Positions 26,127 to 35,112 are shown, counted from the first letter of the stretch. The stretch: 64,000 bases of DNA from JANMES01 sp038329865 (GCA_038329865.1 JBBQNK010000011.1:35540-99539), one strand, 5' to 3'. Numbers and translations: made by a program. The notes: a model not told the origin generated them from the letters alone.

Positions 26127-27452
26127 ATGAAGTTTCTGAAGAAGCGAATTCTCGCGGCCGCGTTTCTTGCGTGTGCGGGCATGGTTCAAGCCGCGCCGGC
26201 CAAGCCGAATATCCTGTTCATTCTGTCCGACGATCAGCGGTTCGATACCATCCACGCGCTCGGCAACGCTGAAATTCAAACGCCCAATTTGGACAAGTTG
26301 GTCGATCGGGGGTTCGCCTTCACCAATGCGTACTGCCAAGGCGGGCTCGTGCAAGCGGTGTGTGCGCCGAGCCGCGCGATGATCCTCACCGGCCGATCGA
26401 TCTTTCACGTACCACAGTCAGACGACGCGAAATTCACCGGCCCTACGCTCGGCGGCGAGCTGACTCGCGCAGGTTACGCCACGTTCTACGACGGCAAAAA
26501 GTCCAACTCCTTCCTCCCCGGCAACGAGGCGTTCGGCAAATGCTTCTACACCGATGACAAGGTGGTCGAAAACGAAAAGCAGGACGAAAACTCCGCCGCC
26601 GCCCAGCAGCCGAAGATCATGGCGGACGCGGCCATCGAGTTCCTGCACGCCGATCATCAGGGCAAGCCGGTTTTCATGTTTCTCGCGCCGCATTACCCGC
26701 ACGATCCGCGGATCGCGCCCAAGCGATTCACGGAAATGTACGACCCGGCCAAAATTTCCCTCCCGCCGAACTTCATGCCGAAGCACCCGTTCGACAACGG
26801 CGACATGAACGTGCGCGATGAACTGCTCGCGAAGCTGCCGCGCGATCCGGATGAGATGAAGCGCCACCTGGCCGACTATTACGCGAGCATCACCTGGCTC
26901 GACGAGCAGGTCGGCCGGGTGGTCGACGATCTGAAACAGTCCGGGCAGATGGAAAACACGATCATCATCTACACCAGCGACCAGGGCCTTGCCGTCGGCG
27001 GGCGGCACGGGTTGATGGGGAAGCAGAATCTGTACGAAGAGTTTAAATCCCCGCTGCTGATCGCCGGGCCGGGCGTGCCGCATGATAAGTCGGCGGCGCT
27101 GGTCTATTTGTTCGATCTTTTTCCGACCGTGTGCGGTTTCGCCGGCGTGGAAAAGCCCAAGGAGTGCGAAGGCGTGAATCTTCAATACGTGATGAAAGGC
27201 GAAGGCGCTCCGACTCGGCCGGTCCTGTTCGCCCCTTACCGCGACGTGCAACGCATGGTCCGGGACGAGCGGTGGAAGATGATCTGGTATCCGAAGATCA
27301 ATCGGTTTCAGTTGTTCGACCTGGCGAACGATCCGTGGGAGATGCATGACCTGAGCGATTCGCCGGAGAACGCCGGGAAACTGGCGGAGATGAAGAAGAC
27401 AATGGCAGTCGAGCAGAAGAAGTGGGACGACCCGATCGAGGCGCCGCGGTAG
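26127..27452 (+). CDS. Secreted sulfatase (formylglycine-dependent)
   Basis: 441 residues with a signal peptide (MKFLKKRILAAAFLACAGMVQA), so exported, unlike the sulfatase at 7124. The metal-binding start is NILFILSDDQRFDTIHALG. Cys79 in VCAPSRAM is the formylglycine residue. The C-terminal metal-site region is YTSDQGLAVGGRHGLMGKQNLYEE near 285-305. It resembles choline/iduronate-type sulfatases that act on sulfated polysaccharides. No formylglycine-generating enzyme is encoded in the window. Confidence 0.93.
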   Translation: MKFLKKRILAAAFLACAGMVQAAPAKPNILFILSDDQRFDTIHALGNAEIQTPNLDKLVDRGFAFTNAYCQGGLVQAVCAPSRAMILTGRSIFHVPQSDDAKFTGPTLGGELTRAGYATFYDGKKSNSFLPGNEAFGKCFYTDDKVVENEKQDENSAAAQQPKIMADAAIEFLHADHQGKPVFMFLAPHYPHDPRIAPKRFTEMYDPAKISLPPNFMPKHPFDNGDMNVRDELLAKLPRDPDEMKRHLADYYASITWLDEQVGRVVDDLKQSGQMENTIIIYTSDQGLAVGGRHGLMGKQNLYEEFKSPLLIAGPGVPHDKSAALVYLFDLFPTVCGFAGVEKPKECEGVNLQYVMKGEGAPTRPVLFAPYRDVQRMVRDERWKMIWYPKINRFQLFDLANDPWEMHDLSDSPENAGKLAEMKKTMAVEQKKWDDPIEAPR

Positions 27453-27480
27453 TGCGCGGGCTGTTTAGTTCAAGCGTGTT

Positions 27481-27633
27481 GTCATCCTGAGCGAAGCGAA
27501 GGACCTCACTGACGCCCTCAACGCTTTAGGATTCCTGTGGAGATTCCCCTCGAAAATTGTTGCAGAAAAGCGGCGTTCTCGCATTCGATTATCTGCGGGA
27601 CTTCGCGAGGTCCTTCGCTTCGCTCAGGATGAC
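27481..27633. repeat. Inverted repeat, CATCCTGAGCGAAGCGAAGGACCTC arms (wide spacer)
   Basis: The left arm 27481-27507 and right arm 27607-27633 are exact reverse complements of 27 bp, separated by about 100 bp of unrelated sequence. It lies between the convergent sulfatase and small lipoprotein genes. Confidence 0.9.
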
Positions 27634-27662
27634 GGTGGTTGGGAATTCCTTAATTCCGCACC

Positions 27663-27899
27663 TCACCGTTGCCCCGCGCGGGCCGCGGCCAAGTCCGCCT
27701 TGGTTCGCGTGAGCTCCGCCTTCGTGTCGTGCAGCTCGCCGTATGCGACATCAAGCTGGCGTTTCAAGCCGTCATTTTGCTCGATGAGCAGGTGATTCTC
27801 ATCGCGGCACTCCGCCAACTTGGCCCGGGCACATCCCGGGCCGGCCATGGCGATTAGCAGCAATAGACTCGCGGATTTCATCCAATTCAGACTTCGCAT
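27663..27899 (-). CDS. Small coiled-coil lipoprotein
   Basis: 78 residues. A signal peptide with lipobox (LLLLIAMAGPGC) gives a lipid-anchored Cys at residue 23. The mature part is a single helix with heptad-like Leu/Asn/Lys spacing (ECRDENHLLIEQNDGLKRQLDVAYGELHDTKAELTRTKADLAAARA), similar in layout to the short outer-membrane-attached helical lipoproteins (Lpp-like). GAGG precedes the ATG. Confidence 0.75.
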   Translation of the reverse strand: MRSLNWMKSASLLLLIAMAGPGCARAKLAECRDENHLLIEQNDGLKRQLDVAYGELHDTKAELTRTKADLAAARAGQR

Positions 27900-27917
27900 C
27901 AGGTCCTCATTTTGAAT

Positions 27918-28256
27918 TTACGTCGGCACGTCGCGCCGGCCCGGCGTGACCGGTTGTGCCAGTCGGTGGCCTAGCCTGATCAGGGGCTTTTCGATTCCGT
28001 AGAAGCTTACCAGCACGATCGCGAATAGCGCCGGCAAATTCCATGGAAAATCCTGCAGCACGCCCAGCCCGCCCTGCTGCACGAGGTATTCGTCCGGCAG
28101 GCGAACGCTTGGAAAACTCCGATGAAAGGTAGTCAGGTAGTGATCGATAAGCACCATCGCGATCGCGATGGCGCGCCAGCCGTCGAGCGTGGGCAGATAC
28201 CCGTGTCGATTCTTCACCGAGGGTATGGCAGGAGTTGCGTATTCAATATTTGCCAT
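27918..28256 (-). pseudogene. Internally deleted acyltransferase-3 (OafA/YrhL-like) remnant
   Basis: 112 residues joining only the two ends of an acyltransferase-3 protein, a family of about 350-400 residues. The N-terminal hallmark RHGYLPTLDGWRAIAIAMVLIDH (catalytic His at its end) is followed after about 35 residues by the C-terminal-type segment PALFAIVLVSFYGIEKPLIRLGHRL. The roughly 250 residues of intervening membrane helices are missing. I read it as a decayed gene with an in-frame internal deletion. It could still be translated as a small two-helix protein. No good ribosome-binding site is visible. Confidence 0.6.
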
Positions 28257-28324
28257 GGTGAGCGCACTCAGAACGCTGCCCGTTCAAACGTTAATCGACG
28301 TTTTGCACGGCGACTTATGAAAAT

Positions 28325-28957
28325 CTAGACCGTCCGCCAGATCGCCGCCGCGGCAAAGCCCAGCAGCACCACGCCGCCCACGGCGTCGGCCAGGACGATC
28401 CACGACGCTTTGCGCGATCGCCCCAACCGCGACATCGCCCCGGCGAAGCAAATCACCCAGGTGATCGTGCCGAGAAAAACGCCGAAGCAAAGAGCCGGCA
28501 AATCGTGCGACGAACCAGGCCCGGATTTAATCGTCGTGGCCGGCACGACGACGAACCAGAACGCGAGCGTGATCGGGTTGAGCAGCGTCATGAGCAGGCC
28601 GGTGACATACCCGCCGTGCAGGCTTCTCGGAGCGGTCGCGGCCAGCAACTCGTCTCGCGATTTCCCGCGCGACTGCCACGCGGCGCGAAGGCTCATCACA
28701 CCGAGGTAAATCAGCAGGCCGATGCCCGCGATCGACAGCCCGAGCATCAACCACCTCTGCTTCAGCAACAGTTGCACGCCGAGGGAGCTGATGACGGCGT
28801 ACGTCATGTCCACTGTCACCGCCCCGCACCCCAGCGATGCACCGGCGACGAAGCCGCTCCGCAAACTCCGCCGGGCGATCTCCACATTCACCGGCCCGAT
28901 GGGAATGGCGGCGCCCAGGCCCAGGATGATTCCGGAAGCGACAGCAGCAAGAGTCAT
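28325..28957 (-). CDS. LysE-family amino-acid exporter
   Basis: 210 residues with six hydrophobic segments. The N-terminus GIILGLGAAIPIGPVNVEIARRSLRSGFVAGASLGCGAVTVD contains the family's PGP-like (here PIGPVN) motif, and TLLNPITLAFW follows near 125. LysE/RhtB proteins export amino acids or related metabolites across the inner membrane; the substrate is not evident. The gene lies upstream of the acyltransferase remnant. Confidence 0.9.
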   Translation of the reverse strand: MTLAAVASGIILGLGAAIPIGPVNVEIARRSLRSGFVAGASLGCGAVTVDMTYAVISSLGVQLLLKQRWLMLGLSIAGIGLLIYLGVMSLRAAWQSRGKSRDELLAATAPRSLHGGYVTGLLMTLLNPITLAFWFVVVPATTIKSGPGSSHDLPALCFGVFLGTITWVICFAGAMSRLGRSRKASWIVLADAVGGVVLLGFAAAAIWRTV

Positions 28958-29229
28958 GGCGGCGACATGGTATGGAGTTGTATTTTCAAACGCGAACGGC
29001 CCCGCTCCGCTCCGTACAATGCCTGGGAAGAATCCGGCGAGCCCGCCGTCACAACCGGAGCGGCCTTAACTCCCGCCCTGGGGGGAATCAACTCGGCAAT
29101 AATTGCCGCCTGCCCCATTCCGGAACTTTGGATTAATCCAAGACTTATAAACTTTTCCAACGCCGCGACCAGCCGTGGAGATGGTGGCCCCCAAGGTCTT
29201 ACCGACCTTGTTTTCTTCGCTGCAGAGAC

Positions 29230-29319
29230 TTGCAACAATCAATTGCTTGCGTACACTTACTCTTCTGGCCTCGCCAAGGGGCCGACCGGATTCGGCTCGA
29301 TCGTTCGTAGCGATCCGGT
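29230..29319 (+). promoter_or_regulatory. rpsB upstream region with possible promoter and hairpin
   Basis: The 475-bp gap before rpsB contains no gene that I can support. A weak promoter-like pair TTGCAA (29230-29235), 16-nt spacer, TACACT (29252-29257) lies about 180 bp upstream. A leader hairpin ACCGGAT (29285-29291)/ATCCGGT (29313-29319) follows. S2 leaders commonly mediate feedback regulation, which may apply here. Confidence 0.35.
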
Positions 29320-29432
29320 TCCTGTTTCACAACCTCGCTTTTATTAAGCCCCATGGCGAACCGGCGACTTGGCCGATCGGTTCTGCACTGGGCTGCCGAC
29401 TCAATAAAGAGTCGATGAAGATGGAGTTAGTC

Positions 29433-30296
29433 ATGGCACAGTCTCAAGCAGAACTCGTTAAATCCCTCGTCGATGCCGGCGTGCATTTCGGTCACCGCTG
29501 CTCGCGTTGGAATCCGAAAATGGCGCCGTACATCCACGGCAAGCGGAACATGATTCACATCATCGATGTGAAGGAAACCATCAAAGGCCTCTTCCGCGCC
29601 AAGAAGCTCGTGCAGCAGGCCGTCAGCCAGGGCAAGGACATTCTCTTCGTCGGCACGAAGCGCCAGGCGCGCTTCGCCGTGGAAGAGGAAGCCAACCGCT
29701 GCAACATGCACTTCGTGAATGAACGCTGGCTGGGCGGCACGCTCACCAACTTCCGCACGATCCGCGCCCGGCTTAACCGCCTGGAAGAGCTCGAGAAGAT
29801 CTTCACCGCCGGCCCGGACGGCCGCGCCCAGATCGATTCCTACTCCAAGAAAATGAAGTCCACGTTGCAGCGTGAGATGACCAAGATCAAGACGAATCTC
29901 TCGGGCATCCGTAAGATGGAAAAAATGCCCGGCGTGATGTTCATCATCGACACCCGCCGCGAGCACATCGCGGTGAAGGAAGCCAAGAAGCTCGGCGTGC
30001 CGACGATCGCTCTGATCGACACCGACAGCGACCCGGATTTGATCGACCTGCCGATCCCCGGCAACGACGACGCGATGCGCGCCATCGAGATCATCCTGAA
30101 GGAACTGGCCGACAGCGTCATCGACGGCAAGCAGACCCGCACCGAAGGCAAGGCGCAGAACGACGCCGGCGAACAGCCCAAGCGTCGCAGCAGCCGCTCG
30201 GCGTTCAAGGCCGACGACGGGAAGCCGGAAGAAATCGCCGCCCCGACCGCCGAAGCCCCCGCCGAACCGACGGGCGAACCAGTCGCGGCTCAATAA
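29433..30296 (+). CDS. rpsB: 30S ribosomal protein S2
   Basis: 287 residues from ATG 29433, chosen because GGAG lies six nt upstream. ATGs at 29415 and 29421 are also in frame. Typical S2 blocks are VKSLVDAGVHFGHRCSRWNPKMAPYI, FVGTKRQARFAVEEEANRCNMHFVNERWLGGTLTNF, and the C-terminal PTIALIDTDSDPDLIDLPIPGNDDAMRAI. The last 45 residues are a charged extension rich in Lys, Ala, Glu and Pro. It heads an operon with tsf, as is usual. Confidence 0.98.
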   Translation: MAQSQAELVKSLVDAGVHFGHRCSRWNPKMAPYIHGKRNMIHIIDVKETIKGLFRAKKLVQQAVSQGKDILFVGTKRQARFAVEEEANRCNMHFVNERWLGGTLTNFRTIRARLNRLEELEKIFTAGPDGRAQIDSYSKKMKSTLQREMTKIKTNLSGIRKMEKMPGVMFIIDTRREHIAVKEAKKLGVPTIALIDTDSDPDLIDLPIPGNDDAMRAIEIILKELADSVIDGKQTRTEGKAQNDAGEQPKRRSSRSAFKADDGKPEEIAAPTAEAPAEPTGEPVAAQ

Positions 30297-30300
30297 TCGC

Positions 30301-30402
30301 AGGACTTAGGACTAAGGACTTAGGACTTAGAAAAGCCATGTCGCCCGGCGGCATGGCTTTCAGTCTCGGTACTTAGTCCAAAGTCCTAAGTCCTTAGTCC
30401 TT
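30301..30402. repeat. Inverted repeat with AGGACTT heptamer arms (copy 5), enclosing a hairpin
   Basis: The left arm AGGACTTAGGACTAAGGACTT begins 5 bp after the rpsB stop. The right arm ends in AAGTCCTTAGTCCTTGG and contributes the TTGGAGA ribosome-binding site of tsf. The spacer contains a separate hairpin, AAGCCATG/CATGGCTT, with loop TCGCCCGGCGG. Confidence 0.9.
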
Positions 30403-30415
30403 GGAGAATTTCAAA

Positions 30416-31228
30416 ATGGCCACGATCACCGCAGCTCTCGTAAACGAACTCCGCGCCAAGACCGGATTGGCGATGATGGAATGCAAGAAGATCCTCGTCG
30501 AAGTCGAAGGGGATATGGAAAAAGCGATCGACGCGATCCGCAAGAAAGGCGTGAAGACCAGCATCACCGAGCGCGCCGCCACTGAAGGCCGGGTGATTTC
30601 GGTCACGTCGAAGGATCAGAAGACGGCCGCCCTCGTCGAGATCAACTGCAACACCGATTTCACCGCCAAGAGCGAGCCGCTGCTGAAGGTGCTCGAAGCC
30701 GCCGCGGCCAAGCTGTTGGCGAACCCGAGCATCACGCTGGCCGATGACGCGCAGATCAAGGCCGACCTCGCGGAAGTCAGCAAAGTCACCGGCGAGAACG
30801 TCGTACTCGGCCGCAACGCCGTGCTCACCGGCGACGCTGTCGGCAGCTACCTGTACAGCACGGCCGGCAAAGGGAAGATCGGCGTGATCGTCTCGATCAG
30901 CAACAACGCCCTGCCGGAAGGCCTGGTCAACCAGCTCGGCATGCACATCGCCGCCGCCCGCCCGATGGCCCACCGCCGCGAAGACGTTCCCGCCGACGTG
31001 ATCGCCAAGGAGCGCGAAATCGCCGTCGAGCAGGCCAAGCAAACCGGCAAGCCGCAGGCGATCGCCGAGAAGATCGCCGAAGGAAAGCTCAACGCGTTTT
31101 ACAATGAAAAAGTTCTGCTCGATCAGGACTACATCAACGCCGACGCGTTCAAGGGGAAAGTCTCCGAGCTCCTCAAGAGCAAGGGCGCGATTTTGGAACG
31201 CTACGTGCGGATTGAAGTCGGGCAGTAG
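30416..31228 (+). CDS. tsf: Translation elongation factor Ts
   Basis: 270 residues from ATG 30416, with GGAGA upstream. EF-Ts exchanges GDP for GTP on EF-Tu. The N-terminal UBA-like start ITAALVNELRAKTGLAMMECKKILVE is diagnostic, followed by the AAATEGRVI region, the dimerisation segment VLVEINCNTDFTAKS-like block (ALVEINCNTDFTAKS) and the C-terminal KVLLDQDYINADAFKGKVSELL region. The size fits the longer type of EF-Ts. It forms an operon with rpsB, interrupted by a heptamer repeat with a hairpin. Confidence 0.97.
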   Translation: MATITAALVNELRAKTGLAMMECKKILVEVEGDMEKAIDAIRKKGVKTSITERAATEGRVISVTSKDQKTAALVEINCNTDFTAKSEPLLKVLEAAAAKLLANPSITLADDAQIKADLAEVSKVTGENVVLGRNAVLTGDAVGSYLYSTAGKGKIGVIVSISNNALPEGLVNQLGMHIAAARPMAHRREDVPADVIAKEREIAVEQAKQTGKPQAIAEKIAEGKLNAFYNEKVLLDQDYINADAFKGKVSELLKSKGAILERYVRIEVGQ

Positions 31229-31253
31229 ACCAGAAACCAATCGAATCAGTCTT

Positions 31254-31332
31254 TGCCACAGATGGGGCACAGATGAACACAGATGTAAAAAGAATTTTTC
31301 TTATCTGTGTTCATCCGTGCCCCATCTGTGGC
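31254..31332. repeat. Inverted repeat, CACAGATG(GGGCACAGATGAA) family
   Basis: The left arm CCACAGATGGGGCACAGATG and the right arm, its reverse complement ending in CATCTGTGG, flank TAAAAAGAATTTTTCTTA. It lies between the convergent tsf and coiled-coil genes. Confidence 0.85.
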
Positions 31333-31338
31333 TAACTC

Positions 31339-31722
31339 TTACTTCCCCGAATCCATCCAAACCGGCAGCGACGCGGGGCTGAGCAGATCCTGCTTCAAGA
31401 ACGCCTCCCACTGACCAAGCAGCACCGGGTAGCGTTTCAAGAATTGTTCCCACGCAGCTTGCGTTGCCCGCCATTGGTAGGTTCGTTCCGCGAAGGTGAT
31501 TTCATTGGCGTGGGCGGCGTCGAGTTGTTTCTGCATCTCGGCCAGCTTGGCGGTGAGCTTTTCGTTTTCCATCGCCAGCTCGTTCTTGCGGTCCTGCGCG
31601 GACTGGAGCTGCGCGACGGCTTCGTCGTACATCTTCTTAAGCTGATCGGGCTTGACGTCGTCCGCCAGCGATACTCCGCCGGAGAAGGCCACCACCAACG
31701 CAATCACGCAGAGCCAGCGCAT
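31339..31722 (-). CDS. Small secreted coiled-coil protein
   Basis: 127 residues. A signal peptide (MRWLCVIALVVAFSGGVSLA) is followed by a coiled-coil segment (KKMYDEAVAQLQSAQDRKNELAMENEKLTAKLAEMQKQLDAAH) and a Trp/aromatic-rich C-terminus (RTYQWRATQAAWEQFLKRYPVLLGQWEAFLKQ). Likely periplasmic. No family is recognised and no ribosome-binding motif stands out. Confidence 0.7.
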   Translation of the reverse strand: MRWLCVIALVVAFSGGVSLADDVKPDQLKKMYDEAVAQLQSAQDRKNELAMENEKLTAKLAEMQKQLDAAHANEITFAERTYQWRATQAAWEQFLKRYPVLLGQWEAFLKQDLLSPASLPVWMDSGK

Positions 31723-31838
31723 GAGAAATCCTTTCGCGAAACCGACGCGGGCATTTTAAGTTCGATCTCCCACCGCCACAACGCGCGATTTTCAACGCCG
31801 GCTGGGCATTTGGCTCGCGATTTATCGGACTCGCCGCG

Positions 31839-31844
31839 TATAAT
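31839..31844 (+). promoter_or_regulatory. TATAAT -10 box upstream of zinc-ribbon membrane protein gene
   Basis: A perfect TATAAT about 40 bp before the ATG at 31885. No convincing -35 at 16-18 bp is seen. Confidence 0.35.
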
Positions 31845-31884
31845 TCGCCGGTAACCGATGGCCGGTCGATATCGGTAGAGCACC

Positions 31885-33246
31885 ATGATTCAGTTCCCCT
31901 GCGTTTGCGATCATCTGTTCACCGTCGAAGACGACCAGGTCGGCGCTGATATCCAATGCCCCGATTGCGGAAGGCTCAATTCTGTTCCCTCGGCGGCGGA
32001 TCTCGCCCTGCTCGACAGCGAAGGCAACTACAAAATTGATGGCCCGATCGGGCCCGAGCGGGTCAATCACCAGCGTGAAGAGGAGCTCAAGCGGATTTTC
32101 AAGAACTCCCGCGTTGATGAGTTCGGCCAGGAGATTGACCTTCGCTCGTACACGCAGCCGGACGACTACACGCGCGTTGGCGTTGATCCGCTCGATCTCG
32201 TCGCTGAAGGCCGCGACCGCCCCGCCGCGCCTAAGTATGATCCCGAAACCGGCGAGTTGATCCGCCCGATTGAAGTGCAGAAGGACACGCAGCACGTCCG
32301 CTCCACCCGGCCGGCGCCCCGGCGATCGAGGATTCGCACGCCGTTCACGCGATTGGTCCACGTCTCGCCGGTCGGAATCTTTCTCTCGCTCTTCAAGCCG
32401 ATGAACCTGATCGTGATCGTTCTGATCATGTTCGCGCACCTGCTGTACGCGTTCATGGGTACGATCATGATGTTCGGCATGTTCATCATCATGCTCGGGC
32501 CGCTGTTTTTGATCATCGCGCTGGTGGCCCATTTCGGCAACGTGATCGACGAGACCGGCCCTTCGGGTCAGGACGAGCTGCCGCGGCCGCTGCGCAATGT
32601 CAGTTGGCATGACGATCTGTGGGGGCCGTTCTCGGGAATGATGATCGGGTTCGTGTACTGCTTCGGCCTTCCGCTGGTGGCGATGAAACTTTCGCTGCCG
32701 CTCAATATGAAGCTGGCGATCGCGGCGCCGATGGCTCTGTTTGGAATTTTCGTCGCGCCGGCGGTCATCCTCATCTCTACCACCAGCGGCAGCATCGCGA
32801 ACCTGCGGCCTGACCGCGTGCTCGGCACGGCAAGAGAAATCGGCCCGACGTATGCTACGCTGCTTTTCCTCTTTCTGATTTCCGTGCCCCCCTATGTGCT
32901 AGGTGTCGTGGGAGTAAACTTGTGGATCTTTCAGTGGTTCATCTTCAAGAGCATGCAGTTGCCGCAGCCGATATTCGCGCAAGCGTACGTGGCCGCGCCG
33001 CTGCTGATGGTCGGCATTTTCATGATGCACTGGTTCTGCTGGACTCTCGGGCAGACGTACCGCGTCTACCACCGCTACCTGCCGTGGGTACACCAGGGGC
33101 CGTTGCGCGATGAGGAGAATCAACTCGTTCCCGAGCGCCGCGGGTTCGCGGTTCTGCCGCCCGGCAAGCAACCGGCTCCGCCGCCCAAGGTGCTGAAGGC
33201 GATTCCGCTACCGCCGGTGGCGTCACGCGGGCAGAAGCGGGAATAA
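31885..33246 (+). CDS. Polytopic membrane protein with N-terminal zinc ribbon
   Basis: 453 residues. The N-terminal 30 residues hold a CxC...CPDC zinc-ribbon (FPCVCDHLFTVEDDQVGADIQCPDCGRLN). A charged cytoplasmic linker to about 160 and about seven to eight hydrophobic segments between 165 and 400 follow (for example LIVIVLIMFAHLLYAFMGTIMMFGMFIIMLGPLFLIIALVAHF). The C-terminal tail is Pro-rich. This layout, a zinc ribbon and an arrayed membrane region, is frequent in planctomycete proteins of unknown function (DUF4013-like). It is followed by nadE. Confidence 0.75.
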   Translation: MIQFPCVCDHLFTVEDDQVGADIQCPDCGRLNSVPSAADLALLDSEGNYKIDGPIGPERVNHQREEELKRIFKNSRVDEFGQEIDLRSYTQPDDYTRVGVDPLDLVAEGRDRPAAPKYDPETGELIRPIEVQKDTQHVRSTRPAPRRSRIRTPFTRLVHVSPVGIFLSLFKPMNLIVIVLIMFAHLLYAFMGTIMMFGMFIIMLGPLFLIIALVAHFGNVIDETGPSGQDELPRPLRNVSWHDDLWGPFSGMMIGFVYCFGLPLVAMKLSLPLNMKLAIAAPMALFGIFVAPAVILISTTSGSIANLRPDRVLGTAREIGPTYATLLFLFLISVPPYVLGVVGVNLWIFQWFIFKSMQLPQPIFAQAYVAAPLLMVGIFMMHWFCWTLGQTYRVYHRYLPWVHQGPLRDEENQLVPERRGFAVLPPGKQPAPPPKVLKAIPLPPVASRGQKRE

Positions 33247-33284
33247 TCTGTTTGCACTCCCTACTCGACGGTGCTGCTCGCGCA

Positions 33285-33290
33285 TAGAAT
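33285..33290 (+). promoter_or_regulatory. TAGAAT -10 box of nadE, leaderless spacing
   Basis: TAGAAT ends 6 nt before the nadE ATG and there is no Shine-Dalgarno. Transcription would begin at the start codon. No good -35 is visible. Confidence 0.5.
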
Positions 33291-33296
33291 CGAACC

Positions 33297-35030
33297 ATGC
33301 GGATCGCCCTGGCCCAGATCAATCCCACCGTCGGCGACATCGCCGCGAATTGCCGGAAGATTGTCGACTACATCGCCCGCGCCAAGGCGCAACGGGCGGA
33401 AGTAGTGGTGTTTCCGGAATTGGCGATCGTCGGCTACCCGCCGAAAGATCTGCTGCTCAAGCCACAATTCATCAACGACAACCTGCGGGCGCTAAAATTG
33501 ATCGCCTCGCGTGTGAGTGGGATTGATGTCATCGTCGGCTACGCCGACCGCAACGTCGACCCCGTCGGCCGGCCGCTGCATAATGCGGTGGCGCTGCTGC
33601 GCGACGGCATCGTCTTCAGCCGGCACTTCAAAACGCTTCTGCCGACATATGACGTGTTCGACGAAAGCCGCTACTTCGAGCCGGGGCCCGACAACGACAC
33701 GGCTAACCTCATCCAGGTCGGCGGTACGCTCGTCGGTGTTTCGATCTGCGAAGACTTATGGAACGACGAGCGCCTGATCGACCGCCGGCTGTACCACGAT
33801 AATCCGCTGGCCACGCTTTCCTCGCGCGGCTCGCAGCTGCTCATCAACGCCAGCGCCAGCCCGTTCGTTGTCGACAAGCACAAGTTCCGGCTGGAGCTTT
33901 TTTCCTCGCAGGTGAAGCAGTTCAAGCAGCCGCTGGTGTATGTGAACCAGGTCGGCGGGAACGACGAGCTGGTGTTCGACGGCAACAGCTGCGTCTTCGA
34001 CGCGGCCGGTAATGTCATCGCGCAGGCGAAGGAATTCGAAGAGGATTTGCTCGTAGTCGATGTGCCCGCGCACGAAAGCAATCGCTTGGAAAAGCATTCC
34101 ACCGGCGTCGCGTCGATCTACAAAGCCCTCGTGCTCGGCCTGCGCGATTATGTCCGCAAGTGCGGGTTCAAATCCGTCGTGCTCGGGCTTTCCGGTGGAA
34201 TCGACAGCGCGCTCACCGCCGTGCTCGCGGTCGACGCGCTCGGTAGAGAAAACGTCACCGGCGTGGCGATGCCCTCGCGCTACAGCTCCGGCCATTCAGT
34301 GGACGACGCGGCGGCGCTGGCCGCCAATCTTGAAATCGCCTTCCACACGATTCCGATCAAGGTGATTCACGACGCATACGAATCCACGCTGGCCGAGGTC
34401 TTCAAAGGCCGCGAGCCGGACTTGGCCGAGGAAAACCTGCAGGCCCGCGCCCGCGGCGCGCTGCTGATGGCGATGAGCAACAAGTTCGGCCACCTCCTGC
34501 TTACGACCGGCAACAAGAGCGAGCTCGCCGTCGGCTACTGCACGCTTTACGGCGACATGTGCGGCGGCCTCGCGGTGATTTCTGACGTGCCGAAGACGAC
34601 CGTTTACGAAATCTGCGAATGGATCAACACCTACACCGGCCAGGAGATCATTCCGCGCAACACGATCAACAAGGCACCGAGTGCCGAGCTTCGCCCGAAC
34701 CAGACCGACCAGGATTCGCTGCCGCCGTACCCGATTTTGGATGCGATTCTGTACCGCTACGTGGAGTTGGAAGAAAGCGCCACGCAGATCATCGCTGAAG
34801 GTTTCGACCCGGCCGTCGTGCTGCGGATCATCAAGCTGATCGACCGCAGCGAGTACAAGCGTCGCCAAGCCGCGCCGGGTTTGAAAGTCACCAGCCGAGC
34901 CTTCGGATTCGGCCGGCGAATGCCCGTCGCACAAAACTACCAGCAGCCGATGCCGAAGAAAAAATCCGACGGCGTGACGATGGAAGAAGGCACAGAAATC
35001 GGCTGGGGGTACGAGCCGGAGATGGATTAA
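33297..35030 (+). CDS. nadE: Glutamine-dependent NAD+ synthetase
   Basis: 577 residues. It makes NAD from nicotinic acid adenine dinucleotide using glutamine. The N-terminal nitrilase-type glutaminase has its Glu41 (FPELAIVGYPPKDLL), Lys112 (FKTLLPTYDVFDE) and Cys151 (VSICEDLW) triad. The C-terminal ATP-pyrophosphatase domain begins with VVLGLSGGIDSALTAVLAVDALG near 295. TTGNKSELAVGYCTLYGDMCGG is the NaAD-binding region. It lies 50 bp after the zinc-ribbon gene and is separated from hemL by an AGGACTT repeat. Confidence 0.97.
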   Translation: MRIALAQINPTVGDIAANCRKIVDYIARAKAQRAEVVVFPELAIVGYPPKDLLLKPQFINDNLRALKLIASRVSGIDVIVGYADRNVDPVGRPLHNAVALLRDGIVFSRHFKTLLPTYDVFDESRYFEPGPDNDTANLIQVGGTLVGVSICEDLWNDERLIDRRLYHDNPLATLSSRGSQLLINASASPFVVDKHKFRLELFSSQVKQFKQPLVYVNQVGGNDELVFDGNSCVFDAAGNVIAQAKEFEEDLLVVDVPAHESNRLEKHSTGVASIYKALVLGLRDYVRKCGFKSVVLGLSGGIDSALTAVLAVDALGRENVTGVAMPSRYSSGHSVDDAAALAANLEIAFHTIPIKVIHDAYESTLAEVFKGREPDLAEENLQARARGALLMAMSNKFGHLLLTTGNKSELAVGYCTLYGDMCGGLAVISDVPKTTVYEICEWINTYTGQEIIPRNTINKAPSAELRPNQTDQDSLPPYPILDAILYRYVELEESATQIIAEGFDPAVVLRIIKLIDRSEYKRRQAAPGLKVTSRAFGFGRRMPVAQNYQQPMPKKKSDGVTMEEGTEIGWGYEPEMD

Positions 35031-35034
35031 AAGC

Positions 35035-35112
35035 AGGACTCAGGGCCAAGGACTTAGGACTTAGTTTCAATTCACTAAGTCCTAAGTCCTAAGTCCTTGG
35101 CCCTGAACTCCT
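35035..35112. repeat. Inverted repeat with AGGACTT heptamer arms (copy 6)
   Basis: The arms CAGGACTCAGGGCCAAGGAC and the complement, ending in GGCCCTGAACTCCTG, are matched over almost 35 bp. The spacer is TTTCAATT. The right arm runs into CTGGAG, which serves as the hemL Shine-Dalgarno. Confidence 0.9.
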
